Of a DNA stretch of 47,603 bases, positions 24,777 to 33,887 are shown in pieces. The translations under genes were made by a program, and so were the position numbers. Origin of the DNA: Alphaproteobacteria bacterium (GTDB taxonomy: Bacteria; Pseudomonadota; Alphaproteobacteria; Micavibrionales; Micavibrionaceae). The stretch covers positions 1 to 47,603 of the forward strand of contig JASBUS010000016.1 in NCBI GenBank assembly GCA_030147745.1, read 5' to 3'. The notes below the pieces were generated by a model, which was not told the DNA's origin, searched no databases, and saw only the letters and a program-made list of their open reading frames with translations. The first letter of the stretch is position 1. Each line of letters opens with the position of its first letter.

Positions 24777-24806
24777 AAAATAGCCTTGCGTGAACAAGGC
24801 TATTTT
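24777..24806. terminator. Bidirectional intrinsic terminator between hisG-like gene and tRNA-Gly
   Basis: Stem AAAATAGCCTTG/CAAGGCTATTTT with a 6-nt loop, flanked by an A-run and T-run. It ends the plus-strand hisG-like transcript and, read on the minus strand, the tRNA transcript. Confidence 0.85.
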
Positions 24807-24811
24807 GAAAC

Positions 24812-24886
24812 TGGAGCGGGTGATGGGTTTCGAACCCACGACCCTCAGCTTGGGAAGCTGATGCTCTACCCCTGAGCTACACCCGC
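24812..24886 (-). tRNA. tRNA-Gly (anticodon CCC)
   Basis: 75 nt including an encoded CCA. The acceptor stem GCGGGTG/CACCCGC, D-arm (GTAGCTCAGGGGTAGAGC), anticodon stem TCAGC/GCTGA with loop TTCCCAA, and T-arm with GGTTCGAAACC all fold. Anticodon CCC reads GGG. Confidence 0.95.
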
Positions 24887-25000
24887 ATTCATTACTCTAT
24901 TTCATTTTATTGCGGCGTCATTTGTCTCTCGCCTATGTTTATAGGCTTTGCTCCGCATGACTTGCCCTAAAAAGAAATCAAGCAACGATTAGTAATCCTT

Positions 25001-27685
25001 TTAGACCATACCGAGTTTTTTCAAACCCCACATGGTGCGCTGTGCCAGTTTAGACATTTCTTTGAGGCGTTTTTCTTCTGCGCCTGAAAGGGGTTTGCCG
25101 TCTGGCGTACGGTGAATGGCTTCTACCCATTTAATCTCGGCACGAATTTCATTCGGTGTCGGACGGTTTTCTGGGTAATCCTCACGTAGCGGCTTATTCT
25201 TCGCCACCATATAATGCATGCGCGCCTTTGTCGACTGACGATTAAATAGCGTCAAGAAGTTATCCCGCTCCATTTGAAGGATGCGACCTTCAGTTAATGG
25301 AATGGATGCATTCACGGCTATCTTGCCGTCTGGGCGTGCGGCAATGAGCTCTTCATAAGCCTTAACATCGCCCGCGATATGGTCACGCACTTGTGAAGCT
25401 TTGATGTAATCACCGCCGCTAAGCGCTTTACCGAGACATGTCATGACGCCCACATCAATATGGTTAACGGCCGTTTTGCTTGGGTCGCCACCATAAAGAT
25501 AAAATGCATCAACCTGCATGTTTAGGCCGCCTTGACCAGATAGACCCGGCAAGTGGTAAACAGGCTCAACAGGTGGTTGATAACCATCCGCCATGCTGAG
25601 TGCACGTGCTTTTGCATCGGCAAGGACACGGTCTGCGTTCATTGACACTTGCGTATCGCGGTTAAACCAAAGCTTTGAAATCGCATTTTGACCTGATGTT
25701 GAAATGGACTGCATTGGCTGCGCAATCGCCATGGCTGAATTGGCCATGACTTGCATTGGACCAGAGCGTTTTGAGGCAATTTGAGAGCGTTCCAAGTGGC
25801 GCGCACAACCACCCCAACCAGGGATGATGCCAACGCCAGCTTCAACCAAACCTGTATAAACTTCTGGGCCAGATTGAATGCTGTCACAATGGAGAAGAAT
25901 CTCGCAGCCACCGCCAAGGGCCATGCCATTCGGCGCGCCGATGACAGGGAATGGCGCTTCGCGCAAGGCTTTGTATACGGCCTGACCTGTGTAAACAAGG
26001 TCATCAACGAATTTGTTGAGTTTCTTTGTGCCTAGGCCAAATGGTAGTTTGCTTGCCACTTGTGCAAATAAATCAACCAAACCGATATTCGCGCCAACAG
26101 AGAAATGCTTGCCTTCGTTATAAATAACCATGGCTTTGTATTTGCCCTTGCTGTCATTGACCAATTTAATACTGTCATTGAGGATTTCAAAAACAGCAGG
26201 GTCAAGCGCGTTTGCACCTTTGACTGTGTGGAATTCAACCGCAACAACGCCGTCACCAATATCCCAAAGCGACGCAGAATCGTTGCTCAAAATTGGTTTA
26301 TTGGCGCGTTTGATGTCTTCAAGCTTCATGACGCCATCTTCGCGTTTCACGGCGACATGTTCGCCCGCGAAATTCATCACTTTCTTCACGCCATTTTCAA
26401 CGCGGTAGAATGGACGGTTATTGGCTTTAGCGAGAAGCTCTGGCACAGCAATACCTTCAGCCTTCAACTTATTGGTGAACCATTCAACGCCGAATTCATC
26501 AAGCATCTCAAATGGGCCGTATTTCCAGTTATAACCCGCCTGCATCGCTTCATCGATTGACTGGATGTCATAAGCCATTTGCTCTGCATTATTAAGCGTA
26601 TAAACCAAAACATCACGTAAAACTGGCCATGAATATTTTGCGGCTTCATCATCACGTTTAAAGAATTTAGCAAAGCTGCCGGCTTCCTTGCGGAAGTTTT
26701 TCTTGAAGTAGCGGCTCTTGATTGCATCACGATATTCACCGCTTTGCAGGTCAAGCGCTTCTTTGACTGGCTTGCCTTTGGCGTCTTTGATGACGTTACC
26801 GTCTTCATCCTTCTTAACGCGGTAGAAACCGCCATTAAGCTTGTTGCCAAGATATTTGTTATCAACCATCTTTTGCACAAGTTCAGGCTTGTAGATTTTG
26901 TGGAAGTCATCATCTGCCGCTAGGCCGTCTTTCAGGTTCAGGCCAACGTGGTGCATGATGTCAATGCCGACAAAGTCAGACAATTTCATCAGACCCATAT
27001 TGGTAAAGCCAAAGCTTGGGCCCATAATCGCGTCGATATCTTCGATTTTATTGCCTTGGGCGATGCCTTCAGTAATTGCGCGGTAAATCGCGTAACCACC
27101 AATACGGTTGGCAATAAAGCCTGGTGTGTCTTTACAGCGGATCACTTTTTTACCAAGGCCTTGGTCGCCAATCGCTTCCATTTGCTTGTAAACTTCGGGA
27201 TCCGTATCAACGCCGTCGATTAGTTCCAAAAGACGCATGAAGCGTGGTGGATTAAAGAAGTGCGTGTTCATAAAGCGCTTCTTGATGTCATCTGGCATAC
27301 CTTCCATCAACTTCTGAATTTGGATGGTTGATGTGTTGGATGTGATAATCGCATCAGGTGATGCATATTTGACGGCTTCTTTATAGGCCGCTTGCTTCAC
27401 GTCAACGCGTTCAACAATTGCTTCAATCACTAAATCTGCGCCTTCGATCAGGTGCATATCTGTTAATGTGCCGCCTGTTTTAATGCGTTTAGCGTTGCGT
27501 GCATCCATGAAACCTGCATCTGGGCCTGGTTTGGCTTTGAGCATAAAATCGATGGATTTTTGTGGCTGGTCTGGGTCAAGGTCAAGCAAGACAACTTCAT
27601 AGCCTGCATTTGCCGCTTGCGCCGCAATACCGCGGCCCATGGCGCCCGCCCCAATGACAGCAACTTTTTTAATTTCCTTGGTCAT
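25001..27685 (-). CDS. 3-hydroxyacyl-CoA dehydrogenase / enoyl-CoA hydratase fusion (HAD-first, FadN-like)
   Basis: Fatty-acid beta-oxidation enzyme of 894 residues that hydrates enoyl-CoA and oxidises 3-hydroxyacyl-CoA. Domain order is dehydrogenase first. The NAD-binding Rossmann motif VAVIGAGAMGRGIAAQAANA lies at about 8-28, and the 3HCDH C-terminal part (TPGFIANRIGGYAIYRAI) near 190. A crotonase domain (about 475-690) carries GKHFSVGANIGL, NGMALGGGCEILLHCDSIQS and LVEAGVGIIPGWGG with the catalytic Glu. This order is that of Bacillus FadN and not E. coli FadB, where the hydratase comes first. A further C-terminal helical region follows. It is the last gene of the fadD-like/thiolase operon, 35 bp after the thiolase. 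A small hairpin, GCCTAT/ATAGGC, lies 55 bp past the stop. Confidence 0.93.
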   Translation of the reverse strand: MTKEIKKVAVIGAGAMGRGIAAQAANAGYEVVLLDLDPDQPQKSIDFMLKAKPGPDAGFMDARNAKRIKTGGTLTDMHLIEGADLVIEAIVERVDVKQAAYKEAVKYASPDAIITSNTSTIQIQKLMEGMPDDIKKRFMNTHFFNPPRFMRLLELIDGVDTDPEVYKQMEAIGDQGLGKKVIRCKDTPGFIANRIGGYAIYRAITEGIAQGNKIEDIDAIMGPSFGFTNMGLMKLSDFVGIDIMHHVGLNLKDGLAADDDFHKIYKPELVQKMVDNKYLGNKLNGGFYRVKKDEDGNVIKDAKGKPVKEALDLQSGEYRDAIKSRYFKKNFRKEAGSFAKFFKRDDEAAKYSWPVLRDVLVYTLNNAEQMAYDIQSIDEAMQAGYNWKYGPFEMLDEFGVEWFTNKLKAEGIAVPELLAKANNRPFYRVENGVKKVMNFAGEHVAVKREDGVMKLEDIKRANKPILSNDSASLWDIGDGVVAVEFHTVKGANALDPAVFEILNDSIKLVNDSKGKYKAMVIYNEGKHFSVGANIGLVDLFAQVASKLPFGLGTKKLNKFVDDLVYTGQAVYKALREAPFPVIGAPNGMALGGGCEILLHCDSIQSGPEVYTGLVEAGVGIIPGWGGCARHLERSQIASKRSGPMQVMANSAMAIAQPMQSISTSGQNAISKLWFNRDTQVSMNADRVLADAKARALSMADGYQPPVEPVYHLPGLSGQGGLNMQVDAFYLYGGDPSKTAVNHIDVGVMTCLGKALSGGDYIKASQVRDHIAGDVKAYEELIAARPDGKIAVNASIPLTEGRILQMERDNFLTLFNRQSTKARMHYMVAKNKPLREDYPENRPTPNEIRAEIKWVEAIHRTPDGKPLSGAEEKRLKEMSKLAQRTMWGLKKLGMV

Positions 27686-27720
27686 GTTTAATCTCCCTTA
27701 ATTTTGTTGTTTCAGTTCGA

Positions 27721-28917
27721 TTAAACAGCAGGTTTTGGTGCGGCTGCTGGGTTTTCAATCACCATTGCAACGCCTTGACCGCCGCCAATACACATGGTCG
27801 CAAGGCCGTAGCGTTTGTTTTCGCGTTGAAGAACTTCAGCCAAGTGACCAACGATACGAGCGCCAGATGCACCAAGTGGATGACCCATGGCAATCGCGCC
27901 GCCATCTAGGTTGACTTTTTCAGGGTCAATTTTGTGGCCTTGTTTTTCAAATTCTTTAAGTACCGCAATTGATTGTGCGGCAAAGGCTTCGTTAAGCTCA
28001 ACAATGTCGATATCCGCCATCGTCAAACCCGCGCGTGATAATGCTTCTTTTGAGGCATCAACTGGGCCAAGGCCCATAACTTCTGGCTTAAGTGAGGCTT
28101 CACCATAACCAAGAATAACCGCTTTAACAGGCAGGTTATTTGCTTGTGCGAAAGCTTCAGATGTCACCATAACGGCTGATGCGCCGTCTGTAACTTGTGA
28201 TGCATTACCCGCTGTAACTGTGCCGCCTTCTTTGACGTCTTTAAATACTGTGCGGAGGCTGCCAAGGCTTTCAAGTGAGCTATCGGCACGAGCGCCGTCA
28301 TCAGCGCTGACGCCATTGATTTCAACGATTTCATTTTTGAAATGGCCTTTTTCTTGTGCCGCAACCACTTTGTGGTTTGACGCGACAGAGAATGCATCTT
28401 GATCTTCACGAGAAATGCCATAGAGTTTTGCAAGATTTTCAGCTGTGATGCCCATATTCATGAAGCCCGCGGCGTTACCTTCGGCAACATTTTGGTTCAT
28501 CATTGGGTTCAAACCGCCCATTGGGATGGCGCTCATGCTTTGTACGCCTGCACAGATGTACACTTCATCAGGGTTGCGGGCAAGGAAGGCATCCGCCATA
28601 GCGATGGTTTCAAGTGATGAGCCGCAGAAACGGTCAACGGTTGTGCCGCCTGTGATGTCGTTGTCTAATTTACAGTCTTTGTGTAGAACAGCTAGACGCG
28701 CGATGTTTAGGCCTTGCTGCGCTTCTTGGTGGACGCTGCCCATCAAGATTTTCTTTACGTGCTTCACATCAACGCCGCTGCGCTCAACCAGTTGGTTGAT
28801 GACCGGAACAACCAAGTCCAACGGGTCAACGTCAGAAAGTTTACCTGGCTTTTTCGGTGTTGAGGCCTTAGCAAAGGCGCTACGTGCATAGTCTACGATT
28901 ACGGCTCTATTTGTCAT
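27721..28917 (-). CDS. Acetyl-CoA C-acyltransferase (thiolase, FadA-type)
   Basis: Final enzyme of the beta-oxidation cycle, cleaving 3-ketoacyl-CoA. I start it at the ATG at 28917, which has GGAGAAA upstream; the longer frame to 28956 has no such site. It has 398 residues, normal length. The nucleophile Cys98 lies in VDRFCGSSLE. His345 lies in AMGHPLGASGAR and the second Cys, near 376, in MCIGGGQG, completing the catalytic set. It sits between the acyl-CoA ligase and the HAD-ECH gene on the same strand, making an activation-oxidation-cleavage operon. Confidence 0.94.
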   Translation of the reverse strand: MTNRAVIVDYARSAFAKASTPKKPGKLSDVDPLDLVVPVINQLVERSGVDVKHVKKILMGSVHQEAQQGLNIARLAVLHKDCKLDNDITGGTTVDRFCGSSLETIAMADAFLARNPDEVYICAGVQSMSAIPMGGLNPMMNQNVAEGNAAGFMNMGITAENLAKLYGISREDQDAFSVASNHKVVAAQEKGHFKNEIVEINGVSADDGARADSSLESLGSLRTVFKDVKEGGTVTAGNASQVTDGASAVMVTSEAFAQANNLPVKAVILGYGEASLKPEVMGLGPVDASKEALSRAGLTMADIDIVELNEAFAAQSIAVLKEFEKQGHKIDPEKVNLDGGAIAMGHPLGASGARIVGHLAEVLQRENKRYGLATMCIGGGQGVAMVIENPAAAPKPAV

Positions 28918-28962
28918 TATATTTCTCCACACTAATGTATTAATAATATTGTTCAAAATTCC

Positions 28963-30795
28963 TTATGGGGAAGGGGTGCCCGGCTTATTATTTTGCTGGC
29001 GAGCTTGGTTTTCCCGTTTAATACGCTCTTCTTCTTCCAAGGCTTTGAAGTCTGGTTTGCCGATGCTTGTCTTTGGCAATTCTTCTTCGCGGACTTCAAA
29101 AGTTTTTGGAATATCAAGCTTGTTGAGCGAGCGGCTCAAAAAGGCGCGTAAATAATCTGCATCCGGACGTTCATCTTTTGGAAGGTCTGGACGGAAACGA
29201 ACAAAGGCTTTTGCGGCTTCACCAGAGCGTTCGTCAGGTACGCCGATTACGACGGCTTCCGCGATGCTTGGGTGTTTGCAAAGTTCGCTTTCAATTTGGC
29301 TTGGATAGGCATTGTGGCCGTTAACGATAATCATGCGTTTTTTACGGTCAACGATTTTCAAATACATTTTGTCATCTAAAAACCCAAGATCGCCTGTTAG
29401 ATACCAGCCATCTTTGGTCAGCACTTTGGCAGTTTCGTCGGCTTTGTTGTGATAGCCAAGCATGACCTGTGGCCCGCGGATACAAATTTCGCCGACTTCG
29501 CCAATTTCTTTCACTTTTGATGAATCGTCAGGATCAACAATTTTGATTTCAGTTTTCGGATAAGGCATGCCGACAGTTTCACTTAAATTCGGTTTACCTT
29601 CTGGCGGGTTACTGGCAGCAACAGGGGATGTTTCTGATAAGCCGTAACCTTGAATGATAATATTCTTCTTACCGACTGCATTTTCAAAAGCTTGTTTCAC
29701 ATTATCAGGTAAGGCCGCGCCACCAGAAATAACGTTTTCTAGGCTGGTGAGGTCGTAATGTTTAACTTTTGGATATTCAGTGATGGATTGTAGTAAACGC
29801 GGAACAGCAGGGAAGAGGGTCGGTTGTTTTTTCTCAATGGTTTTGAGCAATTCTTTGGTGTCGCGTGGGTTCGGCATAATGATAAGCTCCCCGCCCAGTT
29901 TCATGCTGCCAATCATAGCGACCATCATGCCAAAGACATGGAAATACGGGATGGCCGCCAAGACTTTTTCGCGGCCTTCATGCAGCGCTTCATATGGTTT
30001 TTGGCGTTTTGGATTTGTGCCGAAATATTCTTGAATTTGGTACGTATTGGCCACAAGGTTGAAATGCGACAGCATTGCGCCTTTGGGTACACCTGTTGTC
30101 CCGCCTGTATATTGGAAGACAGCTGGTTGATCAGGATCGATGTTTAAGGCGGTATAGTTCCCTGCATTATGCGTTAATTCTTCGAATGTCACAAAGCGGC
30201 GGGTGTTGTTCAGGCCGCGCGCAGAATCGCTTTTAATTGGGTTTGTAATTTCGTTGCGTTTCAGGAAGCGATAGGCATAGCTTTTGACCGTTGGCAACAT
30301 ATCATAAATTGGACATTGTACAACTTGATTCACAAAACCATCTTCGCGGAGCTTGACGGTTTTATCATAGAATTCGCTTAATTCAGTGGTGATCATTACA
30401 TCTGTGCCACTGTCTTTACACTGATTTTCTAATTCAGATTGTGTGTAAAGCGGGCTGAAATTGACGATTGTAGCGCCTGCACGTAAAGCAGCAAAGAACA
30501 TGATTGGATAGTAAGGCGTGTTAGGCATATAAAGGCCAACTTTGTGACCTGGGCGAACGCCCATATCTTGCAGGCCTTTGGCCGCTTGATTGACCATTTG
30601 GCCGAATTCTTCATAGGTGATTTTTTTGTCCATAAAATCAATCGCAGGGCGGCGTGAGAAACGCACGATGGTCTGATCAAGTAATGTCAGCAAATTGATA
30701 TGTGGGATATCAATATCCCAGCTGACGCCTTGCGGGTAGGCGGATGAAAGTGTGTCTTTATTTGCCCACGCGGCATTGGCCTTTTTACGTGACAT
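28963..30795 (-). CDS. Long-chain fatty acid-CoA ligase (FadD-like)
   Basis: Activates fatty acids to acyl-CoA with ATP. It has 610 residues. The AMP-binding P-loop is FQYTGGTTGVPKGAMLSH, followed by GYGLSETSPVAASNPP and the ATP/AMP motif YLTGDLGFLDDKMYLKIVDR. The C-terminal lysine-containing segment is LPKTSIGKPDFKALEEEE. The N-terminal extension before IDFMDKKITYEEFG is about 45 residues. The ribosome site is ACAGGGAGATC. It is first in the operon with thiolase (45 bp downstream) and HAD-ECH. It is divergent from the MFS gene, with a 9-bp inverted repeat between them. Confidence 0.92.
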   Translation of the reverse strand: MSRKKANAAWANKDTLSSAYPQGVSWDIDIPHINLLTLLDQTIVRFSRRPAIDFMDKKITYEEFGQMVNQAAKGLQDMGVRPGHKVGLYMPNTPYYPIMFFAALRAGATIVNFSPLYTQSELENQCKDSGTDVMITTELSEFYDKTVKLREDGFVNQVVQCPIYDMLPTVKSYAYRFLKRNEITNPIKSDSARGLNNTRRFVTFEELTHNAGNYTALNIDPDQPAVFQYTGGTTGVPKGAMLSHFNLVANTYQIQEYFGTNPKRQKPYEALHEGREKVLAAIPYFHVFGMMVAMIGSMKLGGELIIMPNPRDTKELLKTIEKKQPTLFPAVPRLLQSITEYPKVKHYDLTSLENVISGGAALPDNVKQAFENAVGKKNIIIQGYGLSETSPVAASNPPEGKPNLSETVGMPYPKTEIKIVDPDDSSKVKEIGEVGEICIRGPQVMLGYHNKADETAKVLTKDGWYLTGDLGFLDDKMYLKIVDRKKRMIIVNGHNAYPSQIESELCKHPSIAEAVVIGVPDERSGEAAKAFVRFRPDLPKDERPDADYLRAFLSRSLNKLDIPKTFEVREEELPKTSIGKPDFKALEEEERIKRENQARQQNNKPGTPSP

Positions 30796-30943
30796 GTCAG
30801 ATCTCCCTGTGTACGGCGCTTATTACGCAGATACGTTAAGCTACTCTTGTTTTTATATAATTACATATGTGTTAGCAAAGATTTAGGGCCGAGTAAAGAC
30901 GCGATGCATTAGGCCTGTGCACTACTCAACAAAATTCATAGCT

Positions 30944-30973
30944 GCGCTGCACGATCAGGGGGTTGTGCAGCGC
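30944..30973. promoter_or_regulatory. Perfect 9-bp inverted repeat between fadD-like and MFS genes
   Basis: GCGCTGCAC-N12-GTGCAGCGC in the 235-bp divergent region, about 150 bp upstream of the fadD-like start and 58 bp upstream of the MFS start. It has no T-run, so a regulator site is more likely than a terminator. No regulator gene is adjacent. Confidence 0.45.
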
Positions 30974-31030
30974 TATATCTTTTGCTAAGACCAATACTAA
31001 GGGGTATTTCTGGCGCATAAGGGGTCGTTG

Positions 31031-32308
31031 ATGTTATCAACCATTTATTCTATTTCGGCATTATTGATTAGTGTGGCTATTCTTTGCCTTGGGCATGGCC
31101 TCAATAACACCGTTTTGTCGATGCGTGCGACGCTTGAAAATTATCCTGATTGGGTGATGGGTGTTATGACGTCAGCCTATTTTGTCGGGTCGGTTTTAGG
31201 CGCGCTTTACTGTGCGCGTATCATCCCGATTATTGGGCAAATTCGTGCATTTGCTGCCTTTGCGTCTGTGGCCTCGGCTATTTCACTTTTGCACGTCATG
31301 TATATCAATGAAATTAGCTGGATTTTGCTGCGTTTAACCTATGGTTTTTGTGTCACGGCATTGTTTATGGTGGTTGAAAGCTGGTTAAACGGTTTAGCAA
31401 CAAAACGTATACGTGGGCGTATTCTTTCGACCTATATGACCGTAAACTTCTTGTCTTTGTCGCTTGGGCAGATGTTTGTCTTTATGGCGGAGCCTACGGA
31501 ATATGTGTTATTCGCCGTTGTGTCGGTGTTGATTTCGCTTTCACTTGTACCACTCAGCTTAACCAAAGCTAAGCCGCCCGAAGTAATGCATTCTGAACAT
31601 TTGGGATTTAAGGAGCTGTTTAAAATATCGCCATTGGCAACGATTGGCTGTTTGTCTGTGGGGTTAAGTTCTGGCGCATTCTGGGGTTTGGCGGGTGTGT
31701 ATTTCACCAAAATCGGCCTGCCAGCGCATGATGTTGCGACATTAATCTCTCTTACCTTCTTCGGTGGCTTGGTGTTCCAATGGCCGATTGGTATATGTTC
31801 TGACCGTTTTGACCGCCGTAAAGTGATTGCAACCGTGCTGTTTGCGATGACGCTCGTGACCTTTACTTTTGCTTTCTTTGTCAGCGATCATGTCACGGAT
31901 CTTAGCTATGGGCTTATGGCGTTGGCGTTTTTACAGGGCGGCTTTGCATATACGCTTTATTCCTTATTTATTTCCCTTGCCAACGACTTCTTGAAACCAA
32001 AGCAAGTTGTAAAGGCGAGCAGCGGTTTGATCATCTTCCACGCATGCGGCGCGATTGTTGGGCCAATATTGGCATCTAATATGATGGGGTTAATGGGCAA
32101 TAGCGGTTTGTTCCAATATATGTTCACGATTAACTTCATTGTGTTTATCTTTGCCCTAATGCGTATTGCGGCGGGCCGAAAGATTCCGAAAGAAACAAGC
32201 GACCCATTTGTAATTGTGCCAAAAACCAGTGCAAGTATTGGTGTTGTTGAGCTTGACCCGCGTCAGCAAGGTAAAAATGTTGGCCGCCGCAAAACAGATG
32301 AAGAATAA
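31031..32308 (+). CDS. MFS transporter (YcaD-like)
   Basis: Inner-membrane transporter with about 12 predicted helices, 425 residues. I start it at the ATG at 31031, after AAGGGG; a TTG codon lies directly before it. The N-terminal half carries NNTVLSMRATLENYPDWVMG and then MTSAYFVGSVLGALYCARII. The cytoplasmic loop motif appears as CSDRFDRRKVIATVLF in the second half. It ends in a charged cytoplasmic tail, GKNVGRRKTDEE. This resembles YcaD-type MFS proteins of unknown substrate. It lies 94 bp upstream of the gamma-glutamyl operon, which has its own promoter, so co-transcription is uncertain. Confidence 0.85.
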   Translation: MLSTIYSISALLISVAILCLGHGLNNTVLSMRATLENYPDWVMGVMTSAYFVGSVLGALYCARIIPIIGQIRAFAAFASVASAISLLHVMYINEISWILLRLTYGFCVTALFMVVESWLNGLATKRIRGRILSTYMTVNFLSLSLGQMFVFMAEPTEYVLFAVVSVLISLSLVPLSLTKAKPPEVMHSEHLGFKELFKISPLATIGCLSVGLSSGAFWGLAGVYFTKIGLPAHDVATLISLTFFGGLVFQWPIGICSDRFDRRKVIATVLFAMTLVTFTFAFFVSDHVTDLSYGLMALAFLQGGFAYTLYSLFISLANDFLKPKQVVKASSGLIIFHACGAIVGPILASNMMGLMGNSGLFQYMFTINFIVFIFALMRIAAGRKIPKETSDPFVIVPKTSASIGVVELDPRQQGKNVGRRKTDEE

Positions 32309-32332
32309 GCGCGGATGAAATAAGAATTTCTA

Positions 32333-32360
32333 TTGATCATTGAAAAATTCATCGTAATAT
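32333..32360 (+). promoter_or_regulatory. Sigma-70-like promoter for the gamma-glutamylation operon
   Basis: TTGATC-N16-TAATAT, with the -10 ending 42 bp upstream of the glutamine-synthetase-like start. Elements are good but found by eye only. Confidence 0.45.
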
Positions 32361-32402
32361 ATCGCCATAATAATAAATATAGTGAAACAGGGATATTGAA
32401 TT

Positions 32403-33866
32403 ATGGGGATTTCAAGTGCTCAACCGCGCGCTTATGCGGATATTGCGTATGATCAAGACAATGGCATCAATTTTAAGGAGCGCGGCGAGGAAATTACCGC
32501 ACTCTTTTCAACCAACGAACCCAAATTAATTGGCAAAGGACTCGAAGATCTTGGCATCGACTATGTTAAGGTCGGTGTTTTTGATGTCGACGGCATTTTG
32601 CGCGGTAAATATTTGAAGCGTGAAAAATTCGTCAGCGCCTTAAAAGGTGGCTTTGCCTTCTGTGATGTGGTGCTTGGTTGGGATTCTAATGATCAGCTTT
32701 ATGATAGTGCGAAATTCACAGGCTGGCACACAGCTTATCCAGATGCGCATGTGCGCCTTTTGCCTGAAACCGCACGCGTTTTGCCTTATGAAGAAAATTC
32801 GCTGTTGGTGATTGGTGAATTTACGGGCACGGCAGAACAAATTTGCCCGCGCGGTGTATTGCGCCGTGTGCTCGATAAGGCATCTGAGATGGGTTATATT
32901 GCGCAAGCTGCGTGTGAATTTGAGTTTTTCGTTTTTGAAGAAACACCGCGTAGTGTGCGTGAGAAAAACTATCAGAATCTAACCAATATGACCCCAGGTT
33001 ATTACGGTTATTCGGTGCTACGTAATTCTGTGCATTCTGAATATTATCATGAGTTATTGGGGCTTTGTGATGCGATGCGCTTTCCATTAGAAGGCTTGCA
33101 TACAGAAACAGGCCCAGGGGTGATTGAAGGTGCGTTGCTTTATGATGAAGCGCTTGAATCGGCGGACCGTGCGGCCTTGTTCAAAACATTCGCTAAAGTC
33201 ATGGCGCAGCGTCAGGGTTTGATGGCGACATTCATGGCAAGATGGTCAAATGATTGGCCGGGTCAATCAGGCCATATGCATATTTCGTTTAAGGATAAGA
33301 AAACTGGACGTGCCGTATTCTATGATGATCAAAAATCCATGGATATGTCTGATGAAATGCGCTGGTTTATTGGCGGGCAGCAGAAATTAATGCCTGAAAT
33401 TCTGGCGATGGTGGCGTCTACTGTGAACAGCTATAGCCGCCTTGTACCGGGCTTCTGGGCGCCAACTGCGGCGACTTGGGGCGTTGAAAACCGCACATGT
33501 GCATTGCGCGCGATTCCTGCGGGTGAGAAAGGACAGCGCGTTGAATATCGCATCAGCGCCGCTGACATTAACCCATATATCGCTTTAGCGGCCGCGATTG
33601 GTTCAGGTCTTTGGGGGATTGAACATCAGATTGAGCCAACCAGCCCGATTGATGGCAATGCTTATGATGTGCCAACAGATCCTGCTTTGGCGCTGCCTGC
33701 AACCTTATTTGAAGCGGCAGGCCGCCTGAGAAATTCAGAAGCGGCGCGCAGCTTGTTTGGCGATGCATTTGTTGAACATTATGCGCAGTCGCGTGAATGG
33801 GAAGAGCGTGAATTCCGTAAAGCGATTACCGATTGGGAACTCGCCCGTTATTTTGAAATTATATAA
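32403..33866 (+). CDS. Glutamine synthetase family gamma-glutamyl-amine ligase (PuuA-like)
   Basis: ATP-dependent ligase that probably joins glutamate to a small amine. It has 487 residues. Glutamine synthetase elements are present: EFEFFVFEE (metal ligands), TGPGVIEGALLY, GQSGHMHISFKD, a PGFWAPTAATWGVENRTCAL block, and the C-terminal RVEYRISAADINPYIALAAA. The N-terminus (IDYVKVGVFDVDGILRGKYL) is the PuuA/GlnT-like form and not that of housekeeping GlnA. It leads a four-gene run with ALDH, Fe-ADH and a C26 hydrolase. The neighbours set its role: gamma-glutamylation of an amine, probably an amino alcohol, since the run has an alcohol dehydrogenase where the putrescine (Puu) pathway has an FAD oxidase. 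Confidence 0.88.
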   Translation: MGISSAQPRAYADIAYDQDNGINFKERGEEITALFSTNEPKLIGKGLEDLGIDYVKVGVFDVDGILRGKYLKREKFVSALKGGFAFCDVVLGWDSNDQLYDSAKFTGWHTAYPDAHVRLLPETARVLPYEENSLLVIGEFTGTAEQICPRGVLRRVLDKASEMGYIAQAACEFEFFVFEETPRSVREKNYQNLTNMTPGYYGYSVLRNSVHSEYYHELLGLCDAMRFPLEGLHTETGPGVIEGALLYDEALESADRAALFKTFAKVMAQRQGLMATFMARWSNDWPGQSGHMHISFKDKKTGRAVFYDDQKSMDMSDEMRWFIGGQQKLMPEILAMVASTVNSYSRLVPGFWAPTAATWGVENRTCALRAIPAGEKGQRVEYRISAADINPYIALAAAIGSGLWGIEHQIEPTSPIDGNAYDVPTDPALALPATLFEAAGRLRNSEAARSLFGDAFVEHYAQSREWEEREFRKAITDWELARYFEII

Positions 33867-33887
33867 ACCAAAGAAAGGGCCTATATT

